Source of the DNA: Aureimonas ureilytica DSM 18598 = NBRC 106430
Lineage (GTDB): Bacteria; Pseudomonadota; Alphaproteobacteria; Rhizobiales; Rhizobiaceae
Assembly: GCF_000382705.1 (NCBI RefSeq)
Contig: NZ_ARQE01000005.1
Coordinates: 248,001 to 312,000, forward strand
DNA length: 64,000 nt
Reading direction: 5' to 3'
The translations under genes were made by a program, and so were the position numbers. The notes below the pieces were generated by a model, which ran no database searches, was not told the DNA's origin, and worked only from the letters and a program-made list of their open reading frames with translations. Within the stretch, counting starts at the first letter, position 1. Each line of letters begins with the position of its first letter. Shown piece by piece: positions 34,114-42,253 of the stretch.

Positions 34114-34131
34114 GCGTTAACCATGGTTAAC
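34114..34131. promoter_or_regulatory. Palindrome GTTAACCATGGTTAAC and GCGTTAACCAT upstream of flgB
   Basis: A perfect 16-bp palindrome at 34116-34131 lies 100 bp upstream of flgB. Its left part extends to GCGTTAACCAT (34114-34124), identical to an 11-mer upstream of ftcR and in the same orientation relative to the gene. Candidate binding site for a flagellar activator; the protein is unknown. Confidence 0.45.
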
Positions 34132-34159
34132 AGGGATTAATACTTCCGGCCAAATGAAA

Positions 34160-34182
34160 AGGCCCCGCCATGGGCGGGGCCT
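34160..34182 (-). terminator. Terminator after the flhB-distal hypothetical gene
   Basis: A perfect 10-bp stem AGGCCCCGCC/GGCGGGGCCT with a 3-nt loop is followed on the minus strand by TTTCATTTG. It lies about 30 bp after the stop of the gene at 34212-34661 and should end the motA-flhB unit before the flgB promoter. Confidence 0.82.
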
Positions 34183-34211
34183 GGATAGATGAAGCCGAAG
34201 AGGAAGGGGGA

Positions 34212-34661
34212 TCAGACCCGAGGCTCGACGCGCAGCCGCGCGGCCTCGATCGCCTTGGCAAGCCGCTGGGTGTTGATGCCCGGCTCGAGATCGGGCTCGG
34301 CGAAGGCGATGTAGTTGATGTGGACGTTGGAGCGCGTGGCCGACAGGCTCAGACGGAAATGCACGCTGACCTCGGGCAGGCGCAGTTCCATGTCGAGATC
34401 GATCGCAGGCGGGGTGCCCCAGGTCAGATGGATTTCGCCCCCGTCCGCAAAGCGCAGCGCGCCGGGCTGGAGAAAGAGCTGCGTGGAGGAATCCACGATA
34501 TCGGCGATGTTGCCGTAGGCCTCCATGCGCAGAAACGCGACATAGTCGATCGCCTCCACCAGCCGCAACTCCGCCACGACCTCCCGGATGCCGTTCGCCA
34601 CCAGACGTTCCCGATCCGCTGCGTGCTTGTTGCGAACGTTAAGCATGACTTGGGCGCCCAT
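34212..34661 (-). CDS. Uncharacterised flagellar-cluster protein
   Basis: A 149-residue soluble protein with no signal peptide, membrane helix or cysteine, following flhB by 62 bp and ending before a terminator. The N-terminal 45 residues look helical (R-E-R-L-V-A-N-G-I-R-E-V-V-A-E-L). The rest looks beta-rich, with repeated short hydrophobic strands (I-D-L-D-M-E-L-R-L-P-E-V-S-V-H-F-R-L-S-L-S). Its place at the end of the C-ring/stator operon suggests a motility role, but I do not recognise the family. A Met at 34646 is an alternative start. Confidence 0.75.
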   Translation of the reverse strand: MGAQVMLNVRNKHAADRERLVANGIREVVAELRLVEAIDYVAFLRMEAYGNIADIVDSSTQLFLQPGALRFADGGEIHLTWGTPPAIDLDMELRLPEVSVHFRLSLSATRSNVHINYIAFAEPDLEPGINTQRLAKAIEAARLRVEPRV

Positions 34662-34723
34662 GGAGAACCTTTACTCGGAAGAAGAACGTGGCGGTCCGGG
34701 CGACGAAGCAATGCCGCGGAGCG

Positions 34724-35812
34724 TTAGGCGACCCCAATTTCCATCCGCGTGCCTGAACGCTCGTGGAGATAGTAGATGACTTCCGCGACCGCCTTGAAGA
34801 ACTGCGGGGGAATCATCTGATCGACTTCCACATGATCGTACATCGACCTTGCCAAGAGCTTGTCCTCCACCACGGGAATGTCATGCGTCTCGGCAATCTC
34901 GCGAATTTTCAAGGCCATGGCATCGACGCCCTTGGCCACGACCAGCGGCGCGCCGCCTTCCTCGCGCACATAGCGCAGTGCGATCGCGTAGTGGGTCGGG
35001 TTGGCGATCACCACGGTCGCCTTGGGAACGGAGGCCATCATGCGGCGCTTGGTGCGCTCGCGGGCGATCTGGCGCTGGCGCGCCTTGACCATCGGGTCGC
35101 CTTCCGACTGCTTCATCTCGTCCTTGATTTCCTGCTTGGACATGCGCAGGTCGCGCCGCCACAGGATGCGGGAGAAGAGGAGGTCGGCGGCCACCAGGAG
35201 GATCGTCGCGACCGACACGGCGGCGAGGAGCCGCATCGAGAGGCCGAGAATGGTTTCCGGGAGCTGCAGCGGGTCTGAGAACATCGTCGTCACCAAGAGG
35301 GGCAATTCCTCGGAAAGTATCCATCCGACGATGATCGTTACGCCGAAGAACTTGAAGAGGGCCTTAGCGAACTCGGTGAACCCGCGCTTACCGAAGAGCC
35401 TTCCCCAGCCTTGGGTTAGCGAAATATTGGAGGCCTTGGGACGAATTCGCTCAAGGTTGATCTGAGGCGGGTTCTGAAGCAGCGACGCGAGAACGCCGGC
35501 CACGATGAAGAGGCCGGTGGCGGGCAAGATGAAATGCGCCGCCTGGAGCGTCGTGGCGTGGAGAAAGCGCAGGGCATCGTAACCGTTTCCGAGCGACCAT
35601 TGCGTCGGGTTCTCGAAGGTAACCTTCAGGTCGCTGAAAAGTTGCGCGGCATTGTTGCGCGCCTGGAAGACGACGACGCAGATGGCGGCGAGAAGCGAGG
35701 CGAGGATGGGCGCCTCGCGCGAGACGGGAAGGTTGCCCTTCTCCACCGTGTCGCGGATTTTCTTCTCTGTCGGTTCTTCTGTTTGGGACTCTTTGTCCGC
35801 ACCGTCCGCCAT
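34724..35812 (-). CDS. flhB: Flagellar export switch protein FlhB
   Basis: A 362-residue protein. The charged N-terminus (E-S-Q-T-E-E-P-T-E-K-K-I-R-D-T-V-E-K-G-N-L-P-V-S-R-E) is diagnostic. Four transmembrane helices lie in ~30-215. The cytoplasmic domain contains the autocleavage motif N-P-T-H (in V-V-I-A-N-P-T-H-Y-A-I-A-L-R-Y, residue ~265). FlhB changes export specificity from rod/hook to filament substrates in response to FliK. A 19-bp hairpin separates its start from the fliG stop. Confidence 0.97.
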   Translation of the reverse strand: MADGADKESQTEEPTEKKIRDTVEKGNLPVSREAPILASLLAAICVVVFQARNNAAQLFSDLKVTFENPTQWSLGNGYDALRFLHATTLQAAHFILPATGLFIVAGVLASLLQNPPQINLERIRPKASNISLTQGWGRLFGKRGFTEFAKALFKFFGVTIIVGWILSEELPLLVTTMFSDPLQLPETILGLSMRLLAAVSVATILLVAADLLFSRILWRRDLRMSKQEIKDEMKQSEGDPMVKARQRQIARERTKRRMMASVPKATVVIANPTHYAIALRYVREEGGAPLVVAKGVDAMALKIREIAETHDIPVVEDKLLARSMYDHVEVDQMIPPQFFKAVAEVIYYLHERSGTRMEIGVA

Positions 35813-35840
35813 GGTCCGTCCGCTCCCGATCGCGCATGAA

Positions 35841-35883
35841 GCGAGGCCGGGCGCGGACCCTCATGGTCCGCGCCCGGCCTCGC
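35841..35883 (-). terminator. Long hairpin between fliG and flhB
   Basis: A perfect 19-bp G/C-rich stem (35841-35859 with 35865-35883) and a 5-nt loop start 6 bp after the fliG stop and end 28 bp before the flhB ATG. There is no T run on the minus strand. It could lower flhB expression relative to fliG, stabilise the upstream mRNA, or terminate in a Rho-assisted way. Confidence 0.6.
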
Positions 35884-35889
35884 CGGTCG

Positions 35890-36912
35890 TTATTCGCCCT
35901 TTTCGGTAAGGTCGAGCCGTCCTTCGGCCGACAGGCGAAGGGCGGCGGCCGCGATGGAGCGCCGGGCGTCGTGAACGGCACTCGCCGCCACGGCCTCGTT
36001 GCGGCCGAGCTCGGCCTCGACCATGCGGCGGGCGCGCGCGCCGAGCGCGGCCAGGACCGCCTCGCGCATCGTCTCGTCCGTGCCGGACAGGGCCTGCGTG
36101 ACGGTTTCGGTCGGGATCGCATCGAACAGGAGGAGACGCGACTTCTTCGGCAGGCCCGGAATGTCCTCGAAGGCGAAGAGCAGCTTGCGCAGTTCCTTGG
36201 CTTCTTCCGGCTCGCTCGTCTCGATCGCTTCCAGGAGATCGTCGGTCTGCCGCTTTTCCATGCGGTTGACGATCTCGGCGAGCGTGGCGTGGCGCTGCTT
36301 GCGCTCGGCGCCGTTGCCGCTGGCCACGAAGGACTCGCGGAAGCGGTGCTCGATCATGCGCGCCATCTGCTCGCTCGGCGGCTTGGCCGAGAGCATGCGG
36401 CGCACCACGTCGTTGCGCAGCGGCCCCTCGAGGCTCGCCACGACCTGCGCGGCGATCTCGGCCTTGAGGCGCTGGATCGCGTAGGCGATGATCTGCGGAT
36501 GCTCGCGCTGGAGCAGCGCCGTGATCGCCTGCGCGCCGAGCTGCTCCATCTCGTACCAGACCGGCAGCGCGTCGCCGTCGTCGATCGCTTCGTCGCGGTC
36601 GAAGACCAGCGCCTGTTCCTCGCTGGACAGCGAGGAGCGCAGGAGCTTGGAGAGTTCCGTGTCGAGACCGATCAGGCCGGGGCCGGAGCGGAAGGCGTCC
36701 TGGAAATCGGCGACGATGGCGTCGAGTTCGATGGAGCTGACCGGCTTCTGCTGCGAGGCGCCCTGGCGCAACGTGCGGATCTCGTCCGGGGTGAAGTGCT
36801 TGAGGAGCTTGGCCGCCCCCTCGCCGCCGAGCGTCAGGAGCAGGATGGCGGCCTTGGCCGCGCCCGACTTCTGCGGACCCTCGAGTTCCAGTGGTGTGTA
36901 GGCCCCCAACAT
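35890..36912 (-). CDS. fliG: Flagellar motor switch protein FliG
   Basis: A 340-residue C-ring protein. Residues ~15-110 form the FliF-binding domain (A-A-I-L-L-L-T-L-G-G-E-G-A-A-K-L-L-K-H-F-T-P-D-E-I). The E-H-P-Q-I-I-A-Y-A-I-Q-R-L motif marks the middle domain. The C-terminal charged helix (E-T-V-T-Q-A-L-S-G-T-D-E-T-M-R-E-A-V-L-A-A-L-G-A-R-A-R-R-M-V-E) is the torque helix that contacts MotA. It lies 10 bp after fliN. Length is normal. Confidence 0.96.
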   Translation of the reverse strand: MLGAYTPLELEGPQKSGAAKAAILLLTLGGEGAAKLLKHFTPDEIRTLRQGASQQKPVSSIELDAIVADFQDAFRSGPGLIGLDTELSKLLRSSLSSEEQALVFDRDEAIDDGDALPVWYEMEQLGAQAITALLQREHPQIIAYAIQRLKAEIAAQVVASLEGPLRNDVVRRMLSAKPPSEQMARMIEHRFRESFVASGNGAERKQRHATLAEIVNRMEKRQTDDLLEAIETSEPEEAKELRKLLFAFEDIPGLPKKSRLLLFDAIPTETVTQALSGTDETMREAVLAALGARARRMVEAELGRNEAVAASAVHDARRSIAAAALRLSAEGRLDLTEKGE

Positions 36913-36922
36913 GGCGATACCG

Positions 36923-37381
36923 TCAGACGGCGCCGGCGGACTTCGAGCGCGGCTGGCGAGCAGCCGGCGACACGATCTCCGTCAGCGTGATGCCGAAGCG
37001 CTGGTCCTCGTTCTCGAGCACCACGACCTCGCCGCGCGCCACGATGCGCCCGTTCACCATGAGGTCCACCGGGTCGGAGACATTGGTGTCGAGCTTCACC
37101 ACGGCGCCGCGTCCGAGCTTCATCAGGTTGGCGACCGGCATCACCGTGGAGCCGAGCACGACCTGCATCGTGACCGGGATGTTCATGATGACGTCGAGAT
37201 TGGGCTGAACCGGCGGAAGGTCGGCGGCGGGCGCCGCGTCCTCGTAGCTTTCGGCCATGAAGCCGTTCTCGGCGCCGAACTCCATCTCGCTCTCGGTCTC
37301 GTCGGTGAACTCGGTGTCCTCCACGCCGAACGTCGGATTGAAGGTCGTTTCGGTCTCGAGGTCGATCGTCTGGTTGGCCAT
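36923..37381 (-). CDS. fliN: Flagellar motor switch protein FliN
   Basis: A 152-residue protein. The first ~65 residues are acidic and Thr/Phe-rich and probably flexible. Residues ~70-145 form the SpoA domain: I-M-N-I-P-V-T-M-Q-V-V-L-G-S-T, L-G-R-G-A-V-V-K-L-D, V-D-L-M-V-N-G-R-I-V-A-R-G-E-V-V-V, and E-D-Q-R-F-G-I-T-L-T-E. FliN forms the base of the C ring with FliM. It lies 49 bp after the DUF6468-like gene. Confidence 0.96.
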   Translation of the reverse strand: MANQTIDLETETTFNPTFGVEDTEFTDETESEMEFGAENGFMAESYEDAAPAADLPPVQPNLDVIMNIPVTMQVVLGSTVMPVANLMKLGRGAVVKLDTNVSDPVDLMVNGRIVARGEVVVLENEDQRFGITLTEIVSPAARQPRSKSAGAV

Positions 37382-37430
37382 GGGAGAACAGGTCCTTCGG
37401 AAAATCTCCGGGTCGAAGCGACCCTATTTA

Positions 37431-37781
37431 TTAACGAATAGCGACTGGAACTGACGCGAAGCGGGACACGGCGTCCGCGTCGTTGGCAGGCGCCACGCGC
37501 CGGCGCTCGTAGCTGTCGAGAATGATGTCGAGGCGCTCGGCCAGGTCCTGCGCCTCGGCCATGCGCTCTTCCAGCGCCTGAAGCGTGCGCACGCCCTCGG
37601 TCTTCAGAAGCACCACGGCGTTGGCCGCGCGGTTGATCGACTGGTCGGCCTCGACGAGGGCGCCGCGAAGCGCCGTTTCGTCGGAGCGCAGGCGGCGCAG
37701 TTCGCGATACATGGAGCCCGTGCGCCAGCTGGTGACGACGAGGGCCGCGACGAGCAGGGCGTCAATCAGCAAGGATGTCAT
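37431..37781 (-). CDS. DUF6468-like one-TM coiled-coil flagellar protein
   Basis: A 116-residue protein with an N-terminal membrane anchor (residues ~3-19, L-L-I-D-A-L-L-V-A-A-L-V-V). A 65-residue coiled coil with regular Leu/Arg/Glu heptads (Y-R-E-L-R-R-L-R-S-D-E-T-A-L) follows. Its start lies inside the last 20 bp of fliM, so it is tightly coupled to the switch genes. Small anchored coiled-coil proteins annotated DUF6468 occur at this position in alphaproteobacterial flagellar clusters; I recall this without alignment. A role at the membrane face of the C ring or export apparatus is possible but unproven. Confidence 0.75.
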   Translation of the reverse strand: MTSLLIDALLVAALVVTSWRTGSMYRELRRLRSDETALRGALVEADQSINRAANAVVLLKTEGVRTLQALEERMAEAQDLAERLDIILDSYERRRVAPANDADAVSRFASVPVAIR

Positions 37782-38697
37782 CGATGAACTCCTCCGTCGG
37801 GTCGACCGCTTCCTCGATCCGCACCATGTAGCTGTCGCGCGAGCGGCCCATATGGCCTCGGAACAGGCGCTGGCCCTCGCATTCGAGGACGAGCAGGCTT
37901 TCCATGGTCACCGAGAGCGGGATCGTCTGACCGATCTGGAACGTGGCGACCTCGCCGAGCGTCGTCGGATGCTCGGCCAGAAGCGCGCTGACGCGCATGT
38001 CCGCCTTCTGGAAGCCCGCTTCCAGATCCTTGGTCCAGCTTTCGTCGACGATCGAGGGACTGTTGTCGGGAAGCACGGCGAGCGCGCGCTTGTGCAGCGC
38101 CAGCACCGCCTCGGGGATCGCGATCCGCAGCGCCGCCACGCAGCGCCCGATCGACACTTCGAAGCGGAACTCCACGAACTGGCGCGCGTCGGCGGGAACC
38201 AGGGCGTCGAGCTTGGCGCCGATCTCCTCCACCACGAGCCGGTCCGGCGCCATCTGCATCGGCGCGATGTCGCCGAACACGGCATTGCCGGTGTCCACGA
38301 AGGCGCGCAGCGCGGTGTCGGCGAAGAACTTGCCGACGCTGGTGAGTGGCCGGCCGGCATCCAGCTTGTTGCGCCCGTCACCGCCGAAGGCCGCTTCGGC
38401 CACCGTGTCGGCGAAGAGCGCACCGCCGGCCACCAGAACCGTCTCGCGCCATTTGGGCGAGCGCACGGTGAGGACGATCTGCGTATCGGCCTGTTCCATC
38501 GCGCGGGCGTCGAAGGTGAAGTTCGACAGGTCGGCGAACTCGATCTTCAGCGGCGAGGCGTAGGAGGCGTTCAGCTTGGCGCTTGCGGCCTCGGCCCAGC
38601 TCGCGCCGATGACCTTGAGGCGGGGATAGCGGTCCGGCTCGATCCGGGCCGCCGAGCGAAGCCGCTCCCCGATGCGACGGTCGGTAACGGTTTCCAT
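37762..38697 (-). CDS. fliM: Flagellar motor switch protein FliM (divergent)
   Basis: A 311-residue protein. A CheC-like middle region (~60-220) and a C-terminal SpoA domain (~225-300; T-L-G-E-V-A-T-F-Q-I-G-Q-T-I-P-L and E-C-E-G-Q-R-L-F-R-G-H-M-G) support FliM. The N-terminal CheY-binding motif of enteric FliM (L-S-Q-x-E-I-D-A-L-L) is not visible; the protein begins M-E-T-V-T-D-R-R-I-G-E-R-L-R. Rhizobial FliM proteins are generally divergent. It is 9 bp after motA, and the next gene overlaps its 3' end by 20 bp. Confidence 0.88.
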   Translation of the reverse strand: METVTDRRIGERLRSAARIEPDRYPRLKVIGASWAEAASAKLNASYASPLKIEFADLSNFTFDARAMEQADTQIVLTVRSPKWRETVLVAGGALFADTVAEAAFGGDGRNKLDAGRPLTSVGKFFADTALRAFVDTGNAVFGDIAPMQMAPDRLVVEEIGAKLDALVPADARQFVEFRFEVSIGRCVAALRIAIPEAVLALHKRALAVLPDNSPSIVDESWTKDLEAGFQKADMRVSALLAEHPTTLGEVATFQIGQTIPLSVTMESLLVLECEGQRLFRGHMGRSRDSYMVRIEEAVDPTEEFIDDILAD

Positions 38698-38706
38698 GGA
38701 GCCTCC

Positions 38707-39579
38707 TTATGCCGCCGGTGCCGGCGCGCCGCCGCCGATGGTCTCGGCCTCGACCTGGTCGATCGTCGGACGGTCATAGGCGGAGATCGCCTTGCGGCCG
38801 TATTCGAGCGCGACCTGCGGGAGAGCGCCGTTCATGTAGGCGATCAGCGTCTGCTTGATGATGATGTACATGCGCATCTGCTTCTCGCGCACCGACTTGA
38901 TCTTGGCGGCGAGCGGCGCGAACACGCCGTAGGAGAAGAAAATGCCCGCGAAGGTACCGACGAGCGCCGCGCCGACGAGATGGCCGAGCACTTCGGGCGA
39001 CTGGTCGAGCGCGCCCATGGCGTGAACGATACCGAGAACGGCCGCGACGATGCCGAGCGCGGGAAGACCGTCGGCGACTTCCTGAACCGCGTGCTTGGGT
39101 TTCATCTTGTCGTGCTGGACGGTGTGGATTTCCTCGTCCATCAGCGCCTCGATCTCGTGCGGACGAGCGTTGCCGATGATGATCAGGCGGCAATAGTCGC
39201 AGATGAAGTTGGTCATCGCCTGGTTCTTCAGGATGTTCGGAAACGCGCTGAAGATCGCCGATTCGGCCGGGTTGTCGACATGGGCTTCCACTTCCGAGCG
39301 CGACTTGGAGCGCATCTCGCGCATCAGCGAATGGAGAAGGCTGAGAAGGTCGAGATAGTCGCGCTGCTTGGGAACGGCGTCCTTGAAGGCCTCGCCCAGC
39401 GCCTTGCCCGTGTCCTTGACCACCTTCATGTTGTTGGCGACGAGGAACGTGCCGAGCGAGGCGCCCAGAATGATCAGGAGCTCGTAAGGCTGCCAGAGAA
39501 CGTAGAGATGGCCGCCGGCTGCGACGTAACCGCCCAACACGCAGCCGATGGTGACGATAAGGCCGAGAAGAATACCCAT
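38707..39579 (-). CDS. motA: Flagellar stator protein MotA
   Basis: A 290-residue inner-membrane proton-channel subunit. Helices 1-2 (residues ~4-55) carry [18 protein letters not shown] large charged cytoplasmic loop (~70-170) has [13 protein letters not shown]. Helices 3-4 (~165-225) contain [17 protein letters not shown]. MotA partners MotB, whose gene is 17 kb away at 20144. It begins the motA-fliM-fliN-fliG-flhB run, divergent from flgF-fliI. Confidence 0.97.
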   Translation of the reverse strand: MGILLGLIVTIGCVLGGYVAAGGHLYVLWQPYELLIILGASLGTFLVANNMKVVKDTGKALGEAFKDAVPKQRDYLDLLSLLHSLMREMRSKSRSEVEAHVDNPAESAIFSAFPNILKNQAMTNFICDYCRLIIIGNARPHEIEALMDEEIHTVQHDKMKPKHAVQEVADGLPALGIVAAVLGIVHAMGALDQSPEVLGHLVGAALVGTFAGIFFSYGVFAPLAAKIKSVREKQMRMYIIIKQTLIAYMNGALPQVALEYGRKAISAYDRPTIDQVEAETIGGGAPAPAA

Positions 39580-39606
39580 CGGGTGCCTCTGAAGAAGAAG
39601 GAATTT

Positions 39607-39614
39607 GTTAACGC
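39607..39614 (-). promoter_or_regulatory. GCGTTAAC motif upstream of motA
   Basis: GCGTTAAC on the minus strand is 28 bp upstream of the motA ATG, in the 222-bp divergent region between motA and flgF. It shares the GCGTTAA core with the ftcR, flgB and flhA upstream regions. Confidence 0.35.
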
Positions 39615-39801
39615 ATAGGGTCGCCGACTTGCGCGAGACTGTGCGTTGCGAAAGGTTCCAGACGTTCCGTGCCGGGGTCAGCTTCGGGCCATTTGCAGCG
39701 GGTTAACTGGCGGTGAACGGAACGTCCCGCCCCCGGCGGATGCGTCGGTCGGGTCTTCCCCGCGAAGAGCCGGCATCCTCTCGCGACCCAAGGCCCTTCC
39801 C

Positions 39802-40527
39802 ATGCAGACTTCGCTTCCCGTCGCTCTTTCCGGCCAGCTCGCCACGGAAAAGCGCCTCGATACGATCGCCAACAATCTGGCCAACCTGCGCACGGTCGGC
39901 TTTCGCGCCGAAGAGGTGAAATTCGAAAGCTACCTGTCGCGCACGGCGCCCGAGAGCGTCGCCTTCACCTCGGGCGGCGAGCGCTATCTCTCCACGCGCA
40001 TGGGCGAGATGACCCAGACCGGCAACAAGCTGGACATGGCGGTGAACGGCGAGGCCTTCTTCGCCATCCAGACGCCGAAGGGCACCGTCTATACGCGCGA
40101 CGGGCGCATGCAGATGAAGACCACCGGCGAACTCGTCACCGTCAATGGCGAGCCCTTCCTCGACGTCGGCGGCGCGCCGCTGCTGATCGACCCGTCGGGC
40201 GGCCCGATCTCCATCGCGCATGACGGCATGATCACCCAGAAGAACGTGCAGGTCGGCGCGGTCGGCCTGTTCAAGATGCCGGTCGGCGCCAATCTCCAGC
40301 GCGCCGGCACGTCCGGCGTCGTTCCCGACCGCGCGGCCCAGCCGATCGTCGATTTCGAGAACACCTCGGTGGTGCAGGGCTATGTCGAGGGCTCCAACGT
40401 CAACCCGATCCTCGAAATGACGCGCCTCATTGAAGTGCAGCGCGCCTTCGAACAGGCCGCCAACCTCATCCAGACCTCCGAGACCTCGCTCAACACCGCC
40501 GTGACCCAGCTCGGGACCACGAAGTAA
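39802..40527 (+). CDS. flgF: Proximal rod protein FlgF
   Basis: A 241-residue rod protein from ATG 39802 (MQTSLPVALSGQ). Diagnostic features are R-L-D-T-I-A-N-N-L-A-N-L-R-T-V-G-F-R at ~18-35, N-G-E-A-F-F-A-I-Q-T-P-K-G near 90, and V-Q-G-Y-V-E-G-S-N-V-N-P-I-L-E-M-T-R-L-I-E-V-Q-R-A-F-E at the C-terminus. It is one of only two flagellar genes here on the plus strand. The stop TAA overlaps the fliI ATG (TAATG), so the two are translationally coupled. Confidence 0.96.
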   Translation: MQTSLPVALSGQLATEKRLDTIANNLANLRTVGFRAEEVKFESYLSRTAPESVAFTSGGERYLSTRMGEMTQTGNKLDMAVNGEAFFAIQTPKGTVYTRDGRMQMKTTGELVTVNGEPFLDVGGAPLLIDPSGGPISIAHDGMITQKNVQVGAVGLFKMPVGANLQRAGTSGVVPDRAAQPIVDFENTSVVQGYVEGSNVNPILEMTRLIEVQRAFEQAANLIQTSETSLNTAVTQLGTTK

Positions 40528-41855
40528 TGACGGGTCAGCGGCAGAAGGTGGACATGAGCGCGCTCGGCGGCCCGCTCATCCGCGTCAGCGGCCATATCGT
40601 GGACGTCTCGGCGCAGGCCTTTCGCGTGGCAGGCCTCAGTCCCTTCGTGAAGCTCGGCGACTGCGTCGTGTGCAACGGGCCGGAGGGCGAGGAGCTGGGA
40701 GAGATCGTGCGCGTCGAGGAAGCGGCGGCGACGGTGAAGCCCTTCGCCGTGCGGTTCCAGAGCGGCGTGCGCACGCTCGCCTGGCGCACCGGCCCCGTCA
40801 CCGTCGCGCCCTCGCCGAGCTGGCGCGGGCGCACGATCGACGCCTTCGGCCGTCCCTGCGACGATCTCGGCCCCCTGGAACAGGGTCCCGTCTCCTATCT
40901 CACCGACACGCTGCCGGACGCGGCCATGCGGCGCGGCCGCGTCAAGGACAAGGTGTCCACCGGCGTCAAGGCGATCGACATCTTCACGCCCCTGATCCGG
41001 GGCCAGCGCATGGGCATCTTCGCGGGCTCGGGCGTCGGCAAGTCGACGCTGATGGGCATGCTGGCGCGGGCCGAAGGCTTCGATACGGTGGTCGTGGCGC
41101 TGGTCGGCGAGCGCGGCCGCGAGGTGCGCGAGTTCCTGGAAGTCACCATGGCGGGCCAGCTGGAGCGCGTCGTGACCGTGGTCGCGACCGGCGACGAAAG
41201 CCCGATGATGCGTCGTCTGGCGCCCAAGACCGCGATGACGGTCGCCGAATATTTCCGCGACCGGGGCGACCACGTCCTCCTCATCGTCGATTCGGTGACG
41301 CGCCTCGCCCATGCCGCGCGCGACGTGGCGCTCGCCGCCGGCGAGCCGCCGGTGGCGCGCGGCTATCCGCCGAGCGTCTTTTCCGAACTGCCCCGCCTTC
41401 TGGAGCGCGCCGGCCCCGGCGCGCCGGACGGCGGCACGATCACCGGCCTCTTCGCGGTGCTGGTGGACGGCGACGACCACAACGAGCCGGTGGCCGATTC
41501 CATTCGCGGCACGCTGGACGGGCATATCGTGCTCAACCGCGCGATCGCCGAGGAAGGCCGCTTTCCGGCGGTGGACGTCCTGAAATCCATTTCGCGCCTT
41601 GCCGACCTCTCCTGGAGTTCGGAGGAGCGGGAGCTCGTCTCGCGGCTGCGCGCCATGATCGCAAGGTTCGAGGACACGCGCGACCTGCGGCTTCTCGGCG
41701 GCTACCAGCGCGGCGCCGACCAGACGCTCGACCAGGCCGTGGACCTCGTGCCCCATGTCTATGGCGGGCTGATGCAGGGGCCGGCGGACGGGCCGAGCGA
41801 ACGGCCCTTCGAGGAACTCTCGCGCCGTCTCAAGGCGGGCATGGGCGGCGGCTGA
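40527..41855 (+). CDS. fliI: Flagellum-specific export ATPase FliI
   Basis: A 442-residue rotary-type ATPase. The Walker A motif is F-A-G-S-G-V-G-K-S-T (residue ~165) and Walker B is V-L-L-I-V-D-S-V-T-R-L-A (~250). The typical P-S-V-F-S-E-L-P-R-L-L-E-R-A-G segment follows. It energises export substrate release together with FliH and FliJ, whose candidate genes lie at 21283 and 6940. It closes the right end of the flagellar cluster. Length and motifs are normal. Confidence 0.97.
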   Translation: MTGQRQKVDMSALGGPLIRVSGHIVDVSAQAFRVAGLSPFVKLGDCVVCNGPEGEELGEIVRVEEAAATVKPFAVRFQSGVRTLAWRTGPVTVAPSPSWRGRTIDAFGRPCDDLGPLEQGPVSYLTDTLPDAAMRRGRVKDKVSTGVKAIDIFTPLIRGQRMGIFAGSGVGKSTLMGMLARAEGFDTVVVALVGERGREVREFLEVTMAGQLERVVTVVATGDESPMMRRLAPKTAMTVAEYFRDRGDHVLLIVDSVTRLAHAARDVALAAGEPPVARGYPPSVFSELPRLLERAGPGAPDGGTITGLFAVLVDGDDHNEPVADSIRGTLDGHIVLNRAIAEEGRFPAVDVLKSISRLADLSWSSEERELVSRLRAMIARFEDTRDLRLLGGYQRGADQTLDQAVDLVPHVYGGLMQGPADGPSERPFEELSRRLKAGMGGG

Positions 41856-41905
41856 CGGGCCGGGCGGGCATCGCCCCGCCCTTCGTCTCCCCTAAGCGTC
41901 GAGCG

Positions 41906-42151
41906 TCAGCGCGACCGGCGCGGCGCTTTCGCGGCCGGGCGATCCCAGCCCTCCACCACGGCGCGGGGCGCGTCGGCCGGGCCGTCGCGCCAGCCGATGT
42001 CGCGCTGGATCCAGTCGGGCATCTCGTCCTCGCGACAGGTCTGCGCGCGAAGAACGAAACGCTGCCGCAGGAACGCCATCCATAAGGCGAGCTTACCCGT
42101 CAGGCCGCGCGCGCTCGGCACGCCCGCCCGTTCGATCGATCCGGTCGACAT
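41906..42151 (-). CDS. Small DUF1127-type protein
   Basis: An 81-residue product from ATG 42151 (MSTGSIERAG). Residues ~33-58 contain a helix and M-P-D-W-I-Q-R-D-I-G-W-R-D-G, close to the L-x-D-x-x-L-x-D-I-G-L-x-R pattern of DUF1127 proteins. Such small proteins are common in rhizobia and often sit beside a LysR-type regulator; some affect phosphate, carbon or RNA metabolism. It is divergent from the LysR gene with a 99-bp gap containing an inverted-repeat operator. The C-terminal tail is Ala/Pro/Arg-rich. Confidence 0.7.
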   Translation of the reverse strand: MSTGSIERAGVPSARGLTGKLALWMAFLRQRFVLRAQTCREDEMPDWIQRDIGWRDGPADAPRAVVEGWDRPAAKAPRRSR

Positions 42152-42222
42152 GTTCTCGTTCTCCGCTCTATGCGGCCTCACAGATCGCGCGGGAGGGCTT
42201 GCCCGTCCAATCGAAGCTCCCG

Positions 42223-42253
42223 CATGATGCATAAGGGGAGTTTATGCATCATG
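42223..42253. promoter_or_regulatory. 12-bp inverted repeat overlapping the lysR start codon
   Basis: CATGATGCATAA (42223-42234) and TTATGCATCATG (42242-42253) form a perfect 12-bp inverted repeat with a 7-bp spacer. The right arm covers the LysR start codon (42251). This suits autoregulation by the LysR protein and control of the divergent DUF1127 gene. An mRNA hairpin blocking the start is an alternative reading. Confidence 0.65.
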
